From assembly GCA_012838125.1 (NCBI GenBank), contig DUPW01000056.1:1-36822 (forward strand): 36,822 nt of DNA. Direction: 5' to 3'. This DNA comes from Papillibacter sp. Its GTDB lineage: Bacteria > Bacillota > Clostridia > Oscillospirales > Oscillospiraceae. Shown in pieces: positions 29,215 to 36,822 of this stretch (positions within the stretch are counted from its first letter, which is position 1; the number at the start of each line of letters is the position of its first letter). The translations under genes and the position numbers were made by a program. The notes below the pieces were generated by a model, which searched no databases, was not told the DNA's origin, and saw only the letters and a list, made by a program, of their open reading frames with translations.

Positions 29215-29301
29215 GAATGAATTTTACCATTATATGTAAGTTCGTGAGCGGATATTCATACGAATTTGCCAAACACGCAGTGACGGAGAGGGCGGTATAG
29301 T

Positions 29302-31647
29302 ATGAAAAGCAGTTTAAAAGAGCGTCTTACCTCACTCAAGGCAGGAGAAACCGGCGGCGTTGGCGTTTTGCGCCGTAGGGATACGTCGCGTCTGGCGGAA
29401 GGCGCAGTGCGGTTTATCATCTCATTTATTCTGGCGGGGTCTCAAATCTTGTCGGACATGTCTCCCTTCGCGGTGGGCTTTACGGCGGCGGCGGGCACCC
29501 CGGTGGGGGCGATGGCCTCCCTCGCCGGCGCACTGACGGGATATTTGCTCACCTCATCCTTCGTCTGGGCGCTGAAATACATATCCATGTGCGTCATCGT
29601 CTGCACTGCCACTTTAATCTTCCATGAGACGGAGATTTTCTCAAAACGCTGGTTCATGCCGGTGTTTACGTCCTTCGTGGCGATGTGCCTCGGAAGCGTC
29701 GCCGCCTTTGACGCCGGGTGGACAATCCCCGCCGTCGTGCGGTTTGCCGCCGACGTGGTGCTCACGGGCGGGTGCGCCTATTTCTACAAAATCGCCCTCT
29801 CCCCCTGGTCGGGGCGGTTTAATCTGGAGCATTCGGCGGAAATCGTCCACACGGTGAGCGTCCTCATTCTCATTTCCACCATGCTCATTTCCCTCGCCCA
29901 GTACCATATCGCGGGGGTTATCTCCGTGGGGCGGGCGCTAGCGGTGCTGGTGGTGCTGCTGGCGGGATACAAAGGCGGCGTCAGCATGGGCTGCGCCACG
30001 GGCGTGGCGGTGGGGCTGGCCATGGATGCGGCGACGTCACAGTCCCCCATCTTCTGCATGGCCTACGGCCTGGCCGCCCTCGTTGCGGGCATCTTCTCCA
30101 AGCAGGGGCGGCTCATTTACAGCGTGATGTTTATTCTGCTCAACGCCTGCGTGGCGGGGGTCTCGCTGGAAAGCCCCGCCGTGCCGGGTATGCTGTATGA
30201 GACGTTTATCGCCACAGTTTTGTTTATGCTTCTGCCGCCGTCCCTCATGAGCCGACTGGGGGTCCTCATCCCCGGAGCGGGCAGCGGGTACGGTATCATT
30301 AAAGCCCGGGAGTACACCCGCGCCCGGGTGGAACTGGCGGCTCAGGCCTTTCGGGAGCTTTATGAAACCGTGGGCGCCGCCTCGGGCAAGGGCCGGCGGG
30401 ACAGCGACATCGCCGCCGTTTTTGACGGTGCGGCAGACGTAGTGTGTCTGAGTTGCTCCAAGCAGGCGAAATGCTGGCACATCGACTATCAGGACACCCT
30501 CGACGCCATGAACAACGCCACAAAGCCCATGCTGGCCCGGGGAAAACTGGAGGAGGAGGACCTGCCGGACTATTTTAAGAAAACCTGCTTAAACCTTGGG
30601 GAATTCGTCGCCGCCGTGAACGCGGAGCTCCGGGGCGTGCTCTACCGGCGGCAGTATAAGAAGCGCCTGAAGGAAAATCAGGCGGCGGCCTTTAACCAGT
30701 ATGCCGAAGTGGCCTCCATCCTACAGGGCATTGCCGACGAGCTGGGGACGGGCGTCTCCGTGGAGCCGGAGCTTGAAGGAAGGCTGAGAAAGTTCCTCAA
30801 GGGCGTCAACATCCCGGGGGAGACGGCGGTGTTTATCGACAAAAGCGGCCGCCTGCACGGGGAAATCTTCGGGACAAGCGTCCGCGCCCTCAAGAGCGTG
30901 CCGAACTATCTGGAAAAACTCTCGGAGGTTCTGCGGGTTCGTATCTGCGCCGTGGAAAAGCCCGAGGAGCCGGACAGGCTCTATCTTCTGGAGGCGGAGC
31001 CTCTGGCGGCCTCCGTAGGCATCTCATTTAAGAAGAAGCATCAGGAGGAAGTGAGCGGCGACAAGGGTGCCTACTTTAAAACGGACGACGGCATCCTCTA
31101 CGTCATCCTCTCCGACGGAATGGGCTCCGGGGAGCTGGCCGCCCGTTACTCCGGCGAGACGGTGCGCATCCTCGAGCGGTTCTTGCGCTCCGGCGTGGAG
31201 CCGGAGACGGCGGTGCGCATGCTCAACGACCTCATGCTCCTAAAAAATCAGGACGACACCGGCTGCGCCACGGTGGATCTTGTGTGCATCAACCTCTTCA
31301 CAGGCCAGACGAAGATGTTTAAATACGGCGCGGCGCCCTCCTACCTGCGCACGGGCACCACAGTGCGCCGGGTGAAGGGGCGGAGCCTTGCGGCGGGCCT
31401 CGGCGTCCCGCCCCATGACGCCCCCGACCGCCACACCATGGATTTAAGGCCCGGCAACATGGCCGTTATCGTGAGCGACGGCGTCACCGGCGGGGCGGAT
31501 GACAACTGGATTGTGAAGATGATTGCCGAGGACAACGGCGAAGACCCGCGCCTTCTCGCCGCCGCCATCGTGGAGCAGGCCACAAGCCGCTTCGGCAGCG
31601 ACGACGACATGACCGTCATCGTCATTCAGATTAAAGAGCGGGGCTGA
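29302..31647 (+). CDS. spoIIE: Stage II sporulation protein E (SpoIIE), membrane PP2C phosphatase
   Basis: Membrane-bound phosphatase that dephosphorylates SpoIIAA to activate sigma-F in the forespore. The 781-residue protein has about ten membrane helices in residues 35-330, a central regulatory region (with CLSCSKQAKCWH, about 375-390, and KRLKENQAAAFNQYAEV). The C-terminal PP2C domain is from about 575: metal-binding LSDGMGSG (about 606), VSDGVTGGADDNW and the final DDMTVIVIQI. Length and order match clostridial SpoIIE. AGAGGGCGG lies before the ATG. It proves, with gpr, that the organism is a spore former. SpoIIAA/AB/sigF are not in the window. Confidence 0.97.
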   Translation: MKSSLKERLTSLKAGETGGVGVLRRRDTSRLAEGAVRFIISFILAGSQILSDMSPFAVGFTAAAGTPVGAMASLAGALTGYLLTSSFVWALKYISMCVIVCTATLIFHETEIFSKRWFMPVFTSFVAMCLGSVAAFDAGWTIPAVVRFAADVVLTGGCAYFYKIALSPWSGRFNLEHSAEIVHTVSVLILISTMLISLAQYHIAGVISVGRALAVLVVLLAGYKGGVSMGCATGVAVGLAMDAATSQSPIFCMAYGLAALVAGIFSKQGRLIYSVMFILLNACVAGVSLESPAVPGMLYETFIATVLFMLLPPSLMSRLGVLIPGAGSGYGIIKAREYTRARVELAAQAFRELYETVGAASGKGRRDSDIAAVFDGAADVVCLSCSKQAKCWHIDYQDTLDAMNNATKPMLARGKLEEEDLPDYFKKTCLNLGEFVAAVNAELRGVLYRRQYKKRLKENQAAAFNQYAEVASILQGIADELGTGVSVEPELEGRLRKFLKGVNIPGETAVFIDKSGRLHGEIFGTSVRALKSVPNYLEKLSEVLRVRICAVEKPEEPDRLYLLEAEPLAASVGISFKKKHQEEVSGDKGAYFKTDDGILYVILSDGMGSGELAARYSGETVRILERFLRSGVEPETAVRMLNDLMLLKNQDDTGCATVDLVCINLFTGQTKMFKYGAAPSYLRTGTTVRRVKGRSLAAGLGVPPHDAPDRHTMDLRPGNMAVIVSDGVTGGADDNWIVKMIAEDNGEDPRLLAAAIVEQATSRFGSDDDMTVIVIQIKERG

Positions 31648-31761
31648 CGCGATTTCAGTCCCGTAAGGAAGCGAAAAATTTAAGCAGTTTTCGGCAACCT
31701 TTCCTGTATATTCCAAAGGCCCCGGGGGAACACTCAAAGTAAACCGAAACAGGGGTGTGAT

Positions 31762-32040
31762 TTGGAAGTGGTGAAAGGGACAACCCGCCGTGTCATAGTC
31801 ATAAAATCGCCCGATAAGCACATCTTTGACGAGGCTATTTTCCTCGTCAACGATGCGGTCTCCCGCGACGGGGGCGTGACAAGCGAAGATATCATCCGTC
31901 AGGCGCAGGAGGTGGCGGAAAACTACGTCCGCTGTCATATACGGAAAAAGCGCCTGCCCGACCTGCCCGCGCCCGTCTTTGCAGTCCTCGGCGCGGCGTT
32001 AACGGGCCTTGTCTGGTTCATTTCTCACTATTTTGCCTGA
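31762..32040 (+). CDS. Small protein of unknown function with one C-terminal membrane helix
   Basis: 92 residues. I do not recognise the family. Residues 1-65 are mixed and charged (TTRRVIVIKSPDKHIFDEAIFLVNDAV, then EDIIRQAQEVAENYVR), predicted alpha/beta and helical. Residues 70-92 (PAPVFAVLGAALTGLVWFISHYFA) are a single membrane helix at the very end, a tail-anchor arrangement with a basic stretch (RKKRLPD) just before it. The start is TTG with AGGGGTG four bases upstream; a GTG two codons later is the alternative. It lies 114 bases after spoIIE, same strand, and ends at a strong terminator. Sporulation linkage is only suggested by position. Confidence 0.75.
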   Translation: MEVVKGTTRRVIVIKSPDKHIFDEAIFLVNDAVSRDGGVTSEDIIRQAQEVAENYVRCHIRKKRLPDLPAPVFAVLGAALTGLVWFISHYFA

Positions 32041-32058
32041 ATACTGCCGCCCTCACAC

Positions 32059-32085
32059 GCCGCCGGAAATACCGGCGGCTTTTTT
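32059..32085 (+). terminator. Terminator after the spoIIE / small membrane protein pair
   Basis: An 8-bp GC stem GCCGCCGG / CCGGCGGC with loop AAATA and six T's, 18 bases after the stop codon. Confidence 0.95.
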
Positions 32086-32086
32086 G

Positions 32087-32115
32087 TTGTGTTTGAAGGC
32101 GGCACATGGTAATAT
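32087..32115 (+). promoter_or_regulatory. Sigma-A promoter of the deaminase-ahcY operon
   Basis: TTGTGT, 17-base spacer, TAATAT. The -35 begins one base after the preceding terminator's T tract. Predicted start is near 32122, with a leader of about 45 bases, too short for a SAM or SAH riboswitch. Confidence 0.7.
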
Positions 32116-32166
32116 CATAGGATGGTAGCTTATATAGAGAAACAGACATAAAGGGGGCCGTAACGC

Positions 32167-33444
32167 ATGAAAATCCTCATCGAAAACATCTTAGCGCTTT
32201 TGCCCGATGAAGCGAAGGTCTGCTCCGTCGCCATTGAAGACGGGGTAATTGTCTCCGTCGGCGCGGCGCCCGCTGACTTTAAAGCCGAGAAAGTCATCTC
32301 CGGCAGCGGGAAAATGCTCATTCCGGGCCTTATTAACGCCCACACCCACTCCTACATGACGGTTTTCCGCAACTGCGCCGACGATCTCACATTTAACGAC
32401 TGGCTATTCGGGCGGATTCTCCCCCTTGAGGATAAGCTCACGGAGGAAGACTGCTACAGGGGGAGCCTTCTGGGCATTATGGAAATGCTCTCCACGGGAA
32501 CGACCTCCTTTAACGATATGTATATCCACATCAACGCCCAGGCCCGGGCCGCAGAGGAGTCCGGCATCCGCGCCGTCCTCTCAAGAGGCCTTACCGGTGG
32601 GAAAGACGACGTGGAAGGCGGGGCGCGAAGGCTTCGGGATGCGGAGACGGAAATGCGCGCCTGGAGCGGACGGGAGAACATCACCTTTATGCTGGCCCCC
32701 CACGCCCCTTACACCTGCGACGAAGACTATCAGCGGGAAGTGGCGGAAACGGCCCGGCGCCTTGACGTGCCCATCCACACCCACATCTCGGAAAGTCAGG
32801 CGGAGATAGAGACGATTCGCGAAAAATACGGCTGCACCCCGCCGGAGCTGATGGACAAAACGGGGCTTCTCACAAACCGTACCGTTGCCGCCCACTGCGT
32901 GTACCTCACCGATTCCGACATTCAGCTTTTCGCCCGGCGGGGCACGTCCATCGCCACGAATCCGGTGAGCAACTTAAAGCTGGCAAACGGCGTGGCCCCC
33001 GTTCCCAAGATGATGAAAGCGGGCGTGAACGTGGCGATGGGCACCGATGGAACAGCCAGCAACAACACGCTTAACATGGTCAGGGAGCTGGGGCTGCTCA
33101 CCATCTTACACAAAGGCATCACAGGGGACCCCGAAGCCGTCACCGCCCGGGAGGGCTTCAAAATCGCCACGGAAAACGGCGCAAAGGCCCTCGGCCTTGA
33201 AAACGTCGGCGCTATCGCCCCGGGGATGAAGGCGGATCTCGCCATCTTAAGCCTCGATGCGCCCAACGTAAATCCCTTGGGCGACCCCTACTCCGCCCTT
33301 GCCTACTCATTTAGCGGGATGGAGACGGAAACGGTGCTTGTGGGGGGAAAAATCCTCATGGAAAACAGGGAGTTTAAGACCATAGACCGTGACCGGGTTC
33401 TCTATGAGATTCAGAGGATTATCGAAAGGATCGGACTGAAATGA
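32167..33444 (+). CDS. mtaD: 5-methylthioadenosine / S-adenosylhomocysteine deaminase
   Basis: Amidohydrolase of 425 residues that deaminates the adenine of SAH and/or MTA. Metal ligands are visible in order: H59/H61 (NAHTHSYM), HTHISESQAE (metal His and catalytic Glu), AHCVYL, and the metal Asp in GTDGTASNN. APHAPYTC is the substrate-His motif typical of the MtaD/TM0936 group. The C-terminus returns to the small beta domain (APGMKADLAIL). AAAGGGGG precedes the ATG. It overlaps the next gene by ATGA, so the two are translationally coupled and probably act on the same metabolite. Confidence 0.93.
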   Translation: MKILIENILALLPDEAKVCSVAIEDGVIVSVGAAPADFKAEKVISGSGKMLIPGLINAHTHSYMTVFRNCADDLTFNDWLFGRILPLEDKLTEEDCYRGSLLGIMEMLSTGTTSFNDMYIHINAQARAAEESGIRAVLSRGLTGGKDDVEGGARRLRDAETEMRAWSGRENITFMLAPHAPYTCDEDYQREVAETARRLDVPIHTHISESQAEIETIREKYGCTPPELMDKTGLLTNRTVAAHCVYLTDSDIQLFARRGTSIATNPVSNLKLANGVAPVPKMMKAGVNVAMGTDGTASNNTLNMVRELGLLTILHKGITGDPEAVTAREGFKIATENGAKALGLENVGAIAPGMKADLAILSLDAPNVNPLGDPYSALAYSFSGMETETVLVGGKILMENREFKTIDRDRVLYEIQRIIERIGLK

Positions 33445-34706
33445 GCAAAATAAGAGACATTTCCCTTGCGCCCTCCGGTGAGCGCAAGATTGCATGGGTC
33501 AAGCGGAATATGCCCCTTTTGCAGGGCATCGAAGAAGACTTTAAGAAAACGAAGCCCTTTGCGGGTTTGAAGATAACCCTCTCCGTCCACATGGAGGCGA
33601 AAACGGCGTACCTCTGCCGCGTTTTGGAAAACGGCGGTGCGGAGATGCACGTCACCGGCTGCAATCCCCTCTCCACGCAGGACGATGTGGCGGCGGCGCT
33701 GGCCGCCGGGGGGATGGACGTCTCCGCCTGGCACGGCGCCACGGAGGAGGAATACGAAGACCACCTGACCACCGCCCTCTCCGCCGGGCCTAACATCGTC
33801 ATTGACGATGGCGGCGACCTCGTGGGGCTTCTTCACACGAAGCTGCGCCATCTCCTTCCCGACATTATCGGCGGCTGCGAGGAGACAACCACAGGCATCA
33901 GCCGCCTGCACGCCATGGCACGGGAAGGGGCCCTCATGTTCCCCATGATTGCCGTCAACGACGCCCGCTGCAAGTACCTGTTCGACAACCGCTACGGCAC
34001 GGGACAGTCCGTGTGGGACGGCATTAATCGCACCACAAACCTCGTGGTGGCGGGCAAATGCGTTGTCATCGCCGGATACGGCTGGTGCGGCAAGGGCATC
34101 GCCCTGCGGGCCAAGGGATTCGGCGCCCGTGTGATTATCACGGAGATTGACCCCGTTAAGGCCCTGGAGGCCCGCATGGACGGGTTTGACGTCATGCCCA
34201 TGTCAGTGGCGGCGTCCCTCGGTGACCTGTTCATCACCGCCACGGGATGCTGCGACGTGATGACGAAAGAGCACTTCCCTAAGCTCAGGGACGGCGCCAT
34301 CCTCTGCAACGCCGGGCACTTTAACGTGGAAGTGGACGTCAAATTTTTAGAGGAACACGCCGTAGAGAAATTCGACGCCCGGCCCAACATCCGCGGATAT
34401 AAGCTGGTAAACGGCAAGACGATTTTCGTTCTGGCAGAAGGGCGGCTTGTGAACCTCGCCTCCGGCGACGGGCATCCGGCGGAGATTATGGACATGAGCT
34501 TTGCCATTCAGGCCCTCTCCGCCAAGTATCTGGCGGATCATCGGGACAGCCTTCCGAAAGCGGAGACGGGCGGGCGCGGCATCGTCCTCCCCGTTCCCAA
34601 GGAGATTGACGAAGACGTGGCCCACAGAAAACTGCGGGCGTGGAACATCCGCATCGACACTCTCACCCCCCTGCAGAGCGAGTACCTCTCTGGCTGGGAG
34701 CATTAA
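33441..34706 (+). CDS. ahcY: Adenosylhomocysteinase family (SAH or S-inosylhomocysteine hydrolase)
   Basis: NAD-dependent hydrolase of 421 residues. Substrate-domain motifs are SVHMEAKTAYL, IDDGGDL and GGCEETTTG. The NAD-binding Rossmann motif is AGYGWCGKGIALRAKGFGA, followed by the conserved CNAGHFNVEVD. It is the short type that ends YLSGWEH, as in Thermotoga and archaea, and lacks the longer insert and PDHYRY-type C-terminus of eukaryotic and proteobacterial enzymes. With the upstream deaminase the true substrate may be S-inosylhomocysteine. The start ATG overlaps the mtaD stop; no strong own ribosome binding site. Confidence 0.93.
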   Translation: MSKIRDISLAPSGERKIAWVKRNMPLLQGIEEDFKKTKPFAGLKITLSVHMEAKTAYLCRVLENGGAEMHVTGCNPLSTQDDVAAALAAGGMDVSAWHGATEEEYEDHLTTALSAGPNIVIDDGGDLVGLLHTKLRHLLPDIIGGCEETTTGISRLHAMAREGALMFPMIAVNDARCKYLFDNRYGTGQSVWDGINRTTNLVVAGKCVVIAGYGWCGKGIALRAKGFGARVIITEIDPVKALEARMDGFDVMPMSVAASLGDLFITATGCCDVMTKEHFPKLRDGAILCNAGHFNVEVDVKFLEEHAVEKFDARPNIRGYKLVNGKTIFVLAEGRLVNLASGDGHPAEIMDMSFAIQALSAKYLADHRDSLPKAETGGRGIVLPVPKEIDEDVAHRKLRAWNIRIDTLTPLQSEYLSGWEH

Positions 34707-34743
34707 ATATAAGCCGAAGTATACGAAAGACAAGAGGAGAGCC

Positions 34744-35841
34744 ATGAAAAAAATCATGCTCGTTTTCGGCACCCGTCCGGAAGCGATAAAAATGTGCCCC
34801 CTCGTGCTGGAACTGAAAGGGCGCACAGGGTTTGAAACTGTCACCTGCGTCACCGGTCAACACCGGGAGATGCTGCAGCAGGTGTTGGACGTATTCGGCG
34901 TGGAGCCGGAGGAGGATTTGTGCGTCATGCAGGACCGGCAGACCCTCTTTGACATCACCGGTAAAGTCCTTCTGGGCATGAAAGAGGTGCTGGAGCGGGA
35001 AAAGCCGGACATTCTTCTCGTCCACGGCGACACCACCACAACCTTCGCCTCGGGCCTTGCCGCCTTTTACCTCGGTATCCCCGTTGGACACGTGGAGGCG
35101 GGGCTGCGCACATACAACATCGACTCCCCCTGGCCGGAGGAGTTTAACCGGCAGGCGGTGGACAGTTTTTCCCGCTTTTACTTTGCCCCCACACAAGCCT
35201 CCCGACAGAACCTCTTGCGGGAGGGCAAGAGCGAAAGCGCCATCTTCGTCACGGGCAACACGGAAATTGACGCTGTGCGCCTGACCGTGCGGGAGAGCTT
35301 CACCCATCCCCTTATGGATTGGGCGCAGGACAGCCGCCTTATTATGATGACGGCGCACCGCCGGGAAAACCTCGGCGCGCCGATGCAGCGCATTTTCCGA
35401 GCCGTCCGCCGTGTTGTGGATAAACATGAGGACATAAAGCTCATCTACCCCGTCCATTTAAACCCCGTGGTGCGGGAGACGGCGCAGGCGGAGCTGGGAA
35501 ATCACCCGCGCATCCGCCTTATTGAACCGCTTGATGTGCTCACCTTTAACAACTTCGTGGCCCGCTCCCACCTCGTCCTGACTGACAGCGGCGGCATACA
35601 GGAAGCGGCGCCGGCGCTGGGGAAACCCGTCCTCGTCCTGCGGGACACCACGGAGCGGCCCGAGGGCATCGAGGCCGGCACCTTGCGCCTTGCAGGGACG
35701 GATGAGGAGACGGTGGCGTATGAGTTTACGCGCCTTCTTACTGATAAAGACGCCTACGACGCCATGAGTCAGGCCAAAAACCCCTACGGGGACGGATACG
35801 CCGCCCGCCGTATTGCCGACGTGCTGGAAAAAGAGCTGTAA
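34744..35841 (+). CDS. wecB: UDP-N-acetylglucosamine 2-epimerase (non-hydrolysing)
   Basis: Interconverts UDP-GlcNAc and UDP-ManNAc for teichoic acid or other surface polysaccharides. The 365-residue GT-B-fold protein starts MKKIMLVFGTRPEAIKM and has VHGDTTTTFA, HVEAGLRTYN, TAHRRENLG, PVHLNP and TDSGGIQEAAPALGKPVLVLRDTTERPEG, all family hallmarks. The ORF track extends upstream to 34501, but that part overlaps ahcY out of frame. AGAGGAGAGCC precedes the ATG at 34744. No other cell-wall gene is nearby in the window. Confidence 0.97.
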   Translation: MKKIMLVFGTRPEAIKMCPLVLELKGRTGFETVTCVTGQHREMLQQVLDVFGVEPEEDLCVMQDRQTLFDITGKVLLGMKEVLEREKPDILLVHGDTTTTFASGLAAFYLGIPVGHVEAGLRTYNIDSPWPEEFNRQAVDSFSRFYFAPTQASRQNLLREGKSESAIFVTGNTEIDAVRLTVRESFTHPLMDWAQDSRLIMMTAHRRENLGAPMQRIFRAVRRVVDKHEDIKLIYPVHLNPVVRETAQAELGNHPRIRLIEPLDVLTFNNFVARSHLVLTDSGGIQEAAPALGKPVLVLRDTTERPEGIEAGTLRLAGTDEETVAYEFTRLLTDKDAYDAMSQAKNPYGDGYAARRIADVLEKEL

Positions 35842-35877
35842 TATCCGCATAAGCCTTTTCAAATCGGAAAGGATGGG

Positions 35878-36822
35878 GTGACGAAGGTGCTCATCAACAA
35901 CAAACCGATGTCTGAATGGACGCTTGAGGAGCTTTCGGTGCTCCTCGGGGATGAGCAGTGGCGCGAATCGGCCACTATCGACTATAAATGCGAGTTTCGG
36001 GCCAGCGACGAGGGGTTTAAAAAGGACGTCTGTGCCTTTGCCAACGCCCAGGGGGGCTACCTCTTTTTCGGTATCGGGGAGGACGACGGTGTGCCCGTTG
36101 AAATCGCCGGCATCGAGAATGTGGGGCTGGATAAATTTAACCTCGCCATCTCAAACGCCCTGTCCGCCAGCGTGGAGCCCATCCGTCCGGCGTACGAATC
36201 CCATGTTGTACCCATCGACAACACCCTCTGTGTCCTCATCGTGCACGTGTTTGAAGGGGTGAACAAGCCCTATCGGGTGCGCAACGAGGGGCGTTTCTGG
36301 ATACGGGGCAACGCCGGCAACGAGAACATGAGCTATAAGACCATCGAGGATATGTTCCTGCGCACCAGCGTCCAGAAAGATAAGCTGCAGCAGCTTATAG
36401 ACGGCCGCATGGCCTATCTGCAGAGGGAGAGCGCCCCCGCCGCCCTCCGGTACGGCACACGCCCCATGTTCGCGGCGCATTTTATCCCCATCTCCGTCGT
36501 CTCCGGGCACGAAAAGCGCTATCCGCTGCGAAGTCTGTTTAGTCAGGTGAATGAGGTGTTTATCCCCACGGGGGAGGCCTTTAAGACGCTCTTTAACTGC
36601 CCTGCCGCCCAGATTAACATGGACGGGCTGATGAAGCTGGGGGGCGAGAGCCGCTCAGCGCGCCACATTCAGCTGTTCTGGAACGGCATGGTGGAGCTGG
36701 CCACGGATCGGCTCTTTCGTCAGGAGGAGCAGCCCCAGTGCTTTGACCCGGCTATCCTCGTCTCCCTCGTAGCCGAGATGCTGGGCACAACCTTTCACCA
36801 CTACGCGCAAATTCAAATGAAC
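35878..36822 (+). CDS. AlbA_2 (Schlafen-like) domain protein, C-terminus beyond the window
   Basis: The frame is open to the window edge (315 codons seen), so it is absent from the ORF track. The N-terminal 50-130 residues form an AlbA_2/Schlafen AlbA DNA- or nucleic-acid-binding domain: ATIDYKCEFRASDEGFKKDVCAFANAQGGYLFFGIGE. It is followed by KPYRVRNEGRFWIRGNAGNENMSY. The remainder resembles putative transcriptional regulator/helicase-related proteins with this domain. The start is GTG at 35878 (AAAGGA four bases upstream); a GTG three codons later is possible. The biological role is unknown. Such proteins are seen both as regulators and in defence contexts. Confidence 0.85.
   Translation, partial: MTKVLINNKPMSEWTLEELSVLLGDEQWRESATIDYKCEFRASDEGFKKDVCAFANAQGGYLFFGIGEDDGVPVEIAGIENVGLDKFNLAISNALSASVEPIRPAYESHVVPIDNTLCVLIVHVFEGVNKPYRVRNEGRFWIRGNAGNENMSYKTIEDMFLRTSVQKDKLQQLIDGRMAYLQRESAPAALRYGTRPMFAAHFIPISVVSGHEKRYPLRSLFSQVNEVFIPTGEAFKTLFNCPAAQINMDGLMKLGGESRSARHIQLFWNGMVELATDRLFRQEEQPQCFDPAILVSLVAEMLGTTFHHYAQIQMN

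Larger units (their letters stand above)
28592..29301. other. Large intergenic region between the lipoprotein gene and spoIIE
   Basis: 710 bases without a convincing gene. In order: palindrome GTGGCCGGCCAC (28599-28610), hairpins CCGGC-AA-GCCGG (28615-28626) and GGCG-GAAAAA-CGCC (28631-28644), a 33-35-base tandem repeat (28700-28773), a strong terminator (28808-28837), and a second stem CGCCTGC (28855-28861) / GCAGGCG (28877-28883) whose arms could also pair with the terminator arms. Further hairpins are ATGCC/GGCAT (29011-29026) and AAGGC/GCCTT (29055-29073). A 7-bp inverted repeat TAGACCA/TGGTCTA (29186-29214) lies upstream of spoIIE. Codon use here differs from the neighbours. Confidence 0.6.

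Noticed and set aside
34501-34743. N-terminal extension of wecB in the ORF track
   Set aside because: It lies within the end of ahcY in another frame; the ATG at 34744 has its own Shine-Dalgarno and the family-typical N-terminus.
35091-35106. Second parS-like site (GGACACGTGGAGG)
   Set aside because: Only the central CACGTG matches; the flanks do not fit the parS consensus.

Overview
This window is the chromosomal replication-origin region of an endospore-forming, chemotactic bacterium of the Firmicutes (Clostridia type). The evidence is a spore protease (gpr) and SpoIIE, the order dnaA-dnaN-S4 protein-recF-remB-gyrB-gyrA, and Gram-positive style sigma-A promoters and ribosome binding sites. 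Coding DNA is GC-rich, with C/G-ending codons preferred. I cannot name the genus.

Layout. 1-2.6 kb, minus strand: parB (cut by the window edge), parA and gpr, with one exact parS site between gpr and parA. 2.7-13.2 kb, plus strand: rpsT, dnaA, an oriC in the dnaA-dnaN gap (DnaA boxes, DnaA-trio, AT-rich stretch), dnaN, S4-domain protein, recF, remB, gyrB, gyrA, rnhA and a glyoxalase, ending at a strong terminator. 13.3-19.6 kb, minus strand: an F-type ATP synthase operon atpI-B-E-F-A-G-D-C. It has no separate atpH; instead the C-terminal domain of the delta subunit is fused to the front of the alpha subunit. 19.6-25.8 kb, plus strand: after a regulatory gap, three genes for a soluble flavin/iron-sulfur NAD(P)H complex: NuoE-like, NuoF-like, and a 1070-residue protein joining a NuoG/HydA-like front, a GltD/NfnB-like flavoprotein and a reduced molybdopterin-oxidoreductase-like tail. 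25.8-28.8 kb: a candidate structured leader RNA, a chemoreceptor and an FMN-binding lipoprotein. 29.3-32.1 kb: spoIIE and a small unknown membrane protein. 32.1-35.8 kb: SAH/MTA deaminase, an overlapping S-adenosylhomocysteinase-family gene, and wecB. The window ends inside an AlbA_2-domain protein.

How the parts work together. The left third holds replication initiation, clamp, repair, gyrase and origin segregation (ParAB/parS). The ATP synthase and the three-subunit redox complex are the energy-conserving core; the latter resembles electron-bifurcating transhydrogenases (Nfn, Sporomusa-type Stn). The deaminase/AhcY pair recycles the by-product of SAM-dependent methylation, possibly through S-inosylhomocysteine.

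Most notable observations: (1) the delta-CTD::alpha ATP synthase fusion without atpH; (2) the redox complex with its large composite subunit; (3) twelve exact DnaA 9-mers where about 0.3 are expected by chance, all pointing toward the oriC unwinding region whatever the strand of the gene they lie in; (4) two unidentified structured leader RNAs; (5) the deaminase/AhcY overlap. All motif counts and foldings were done by eye.
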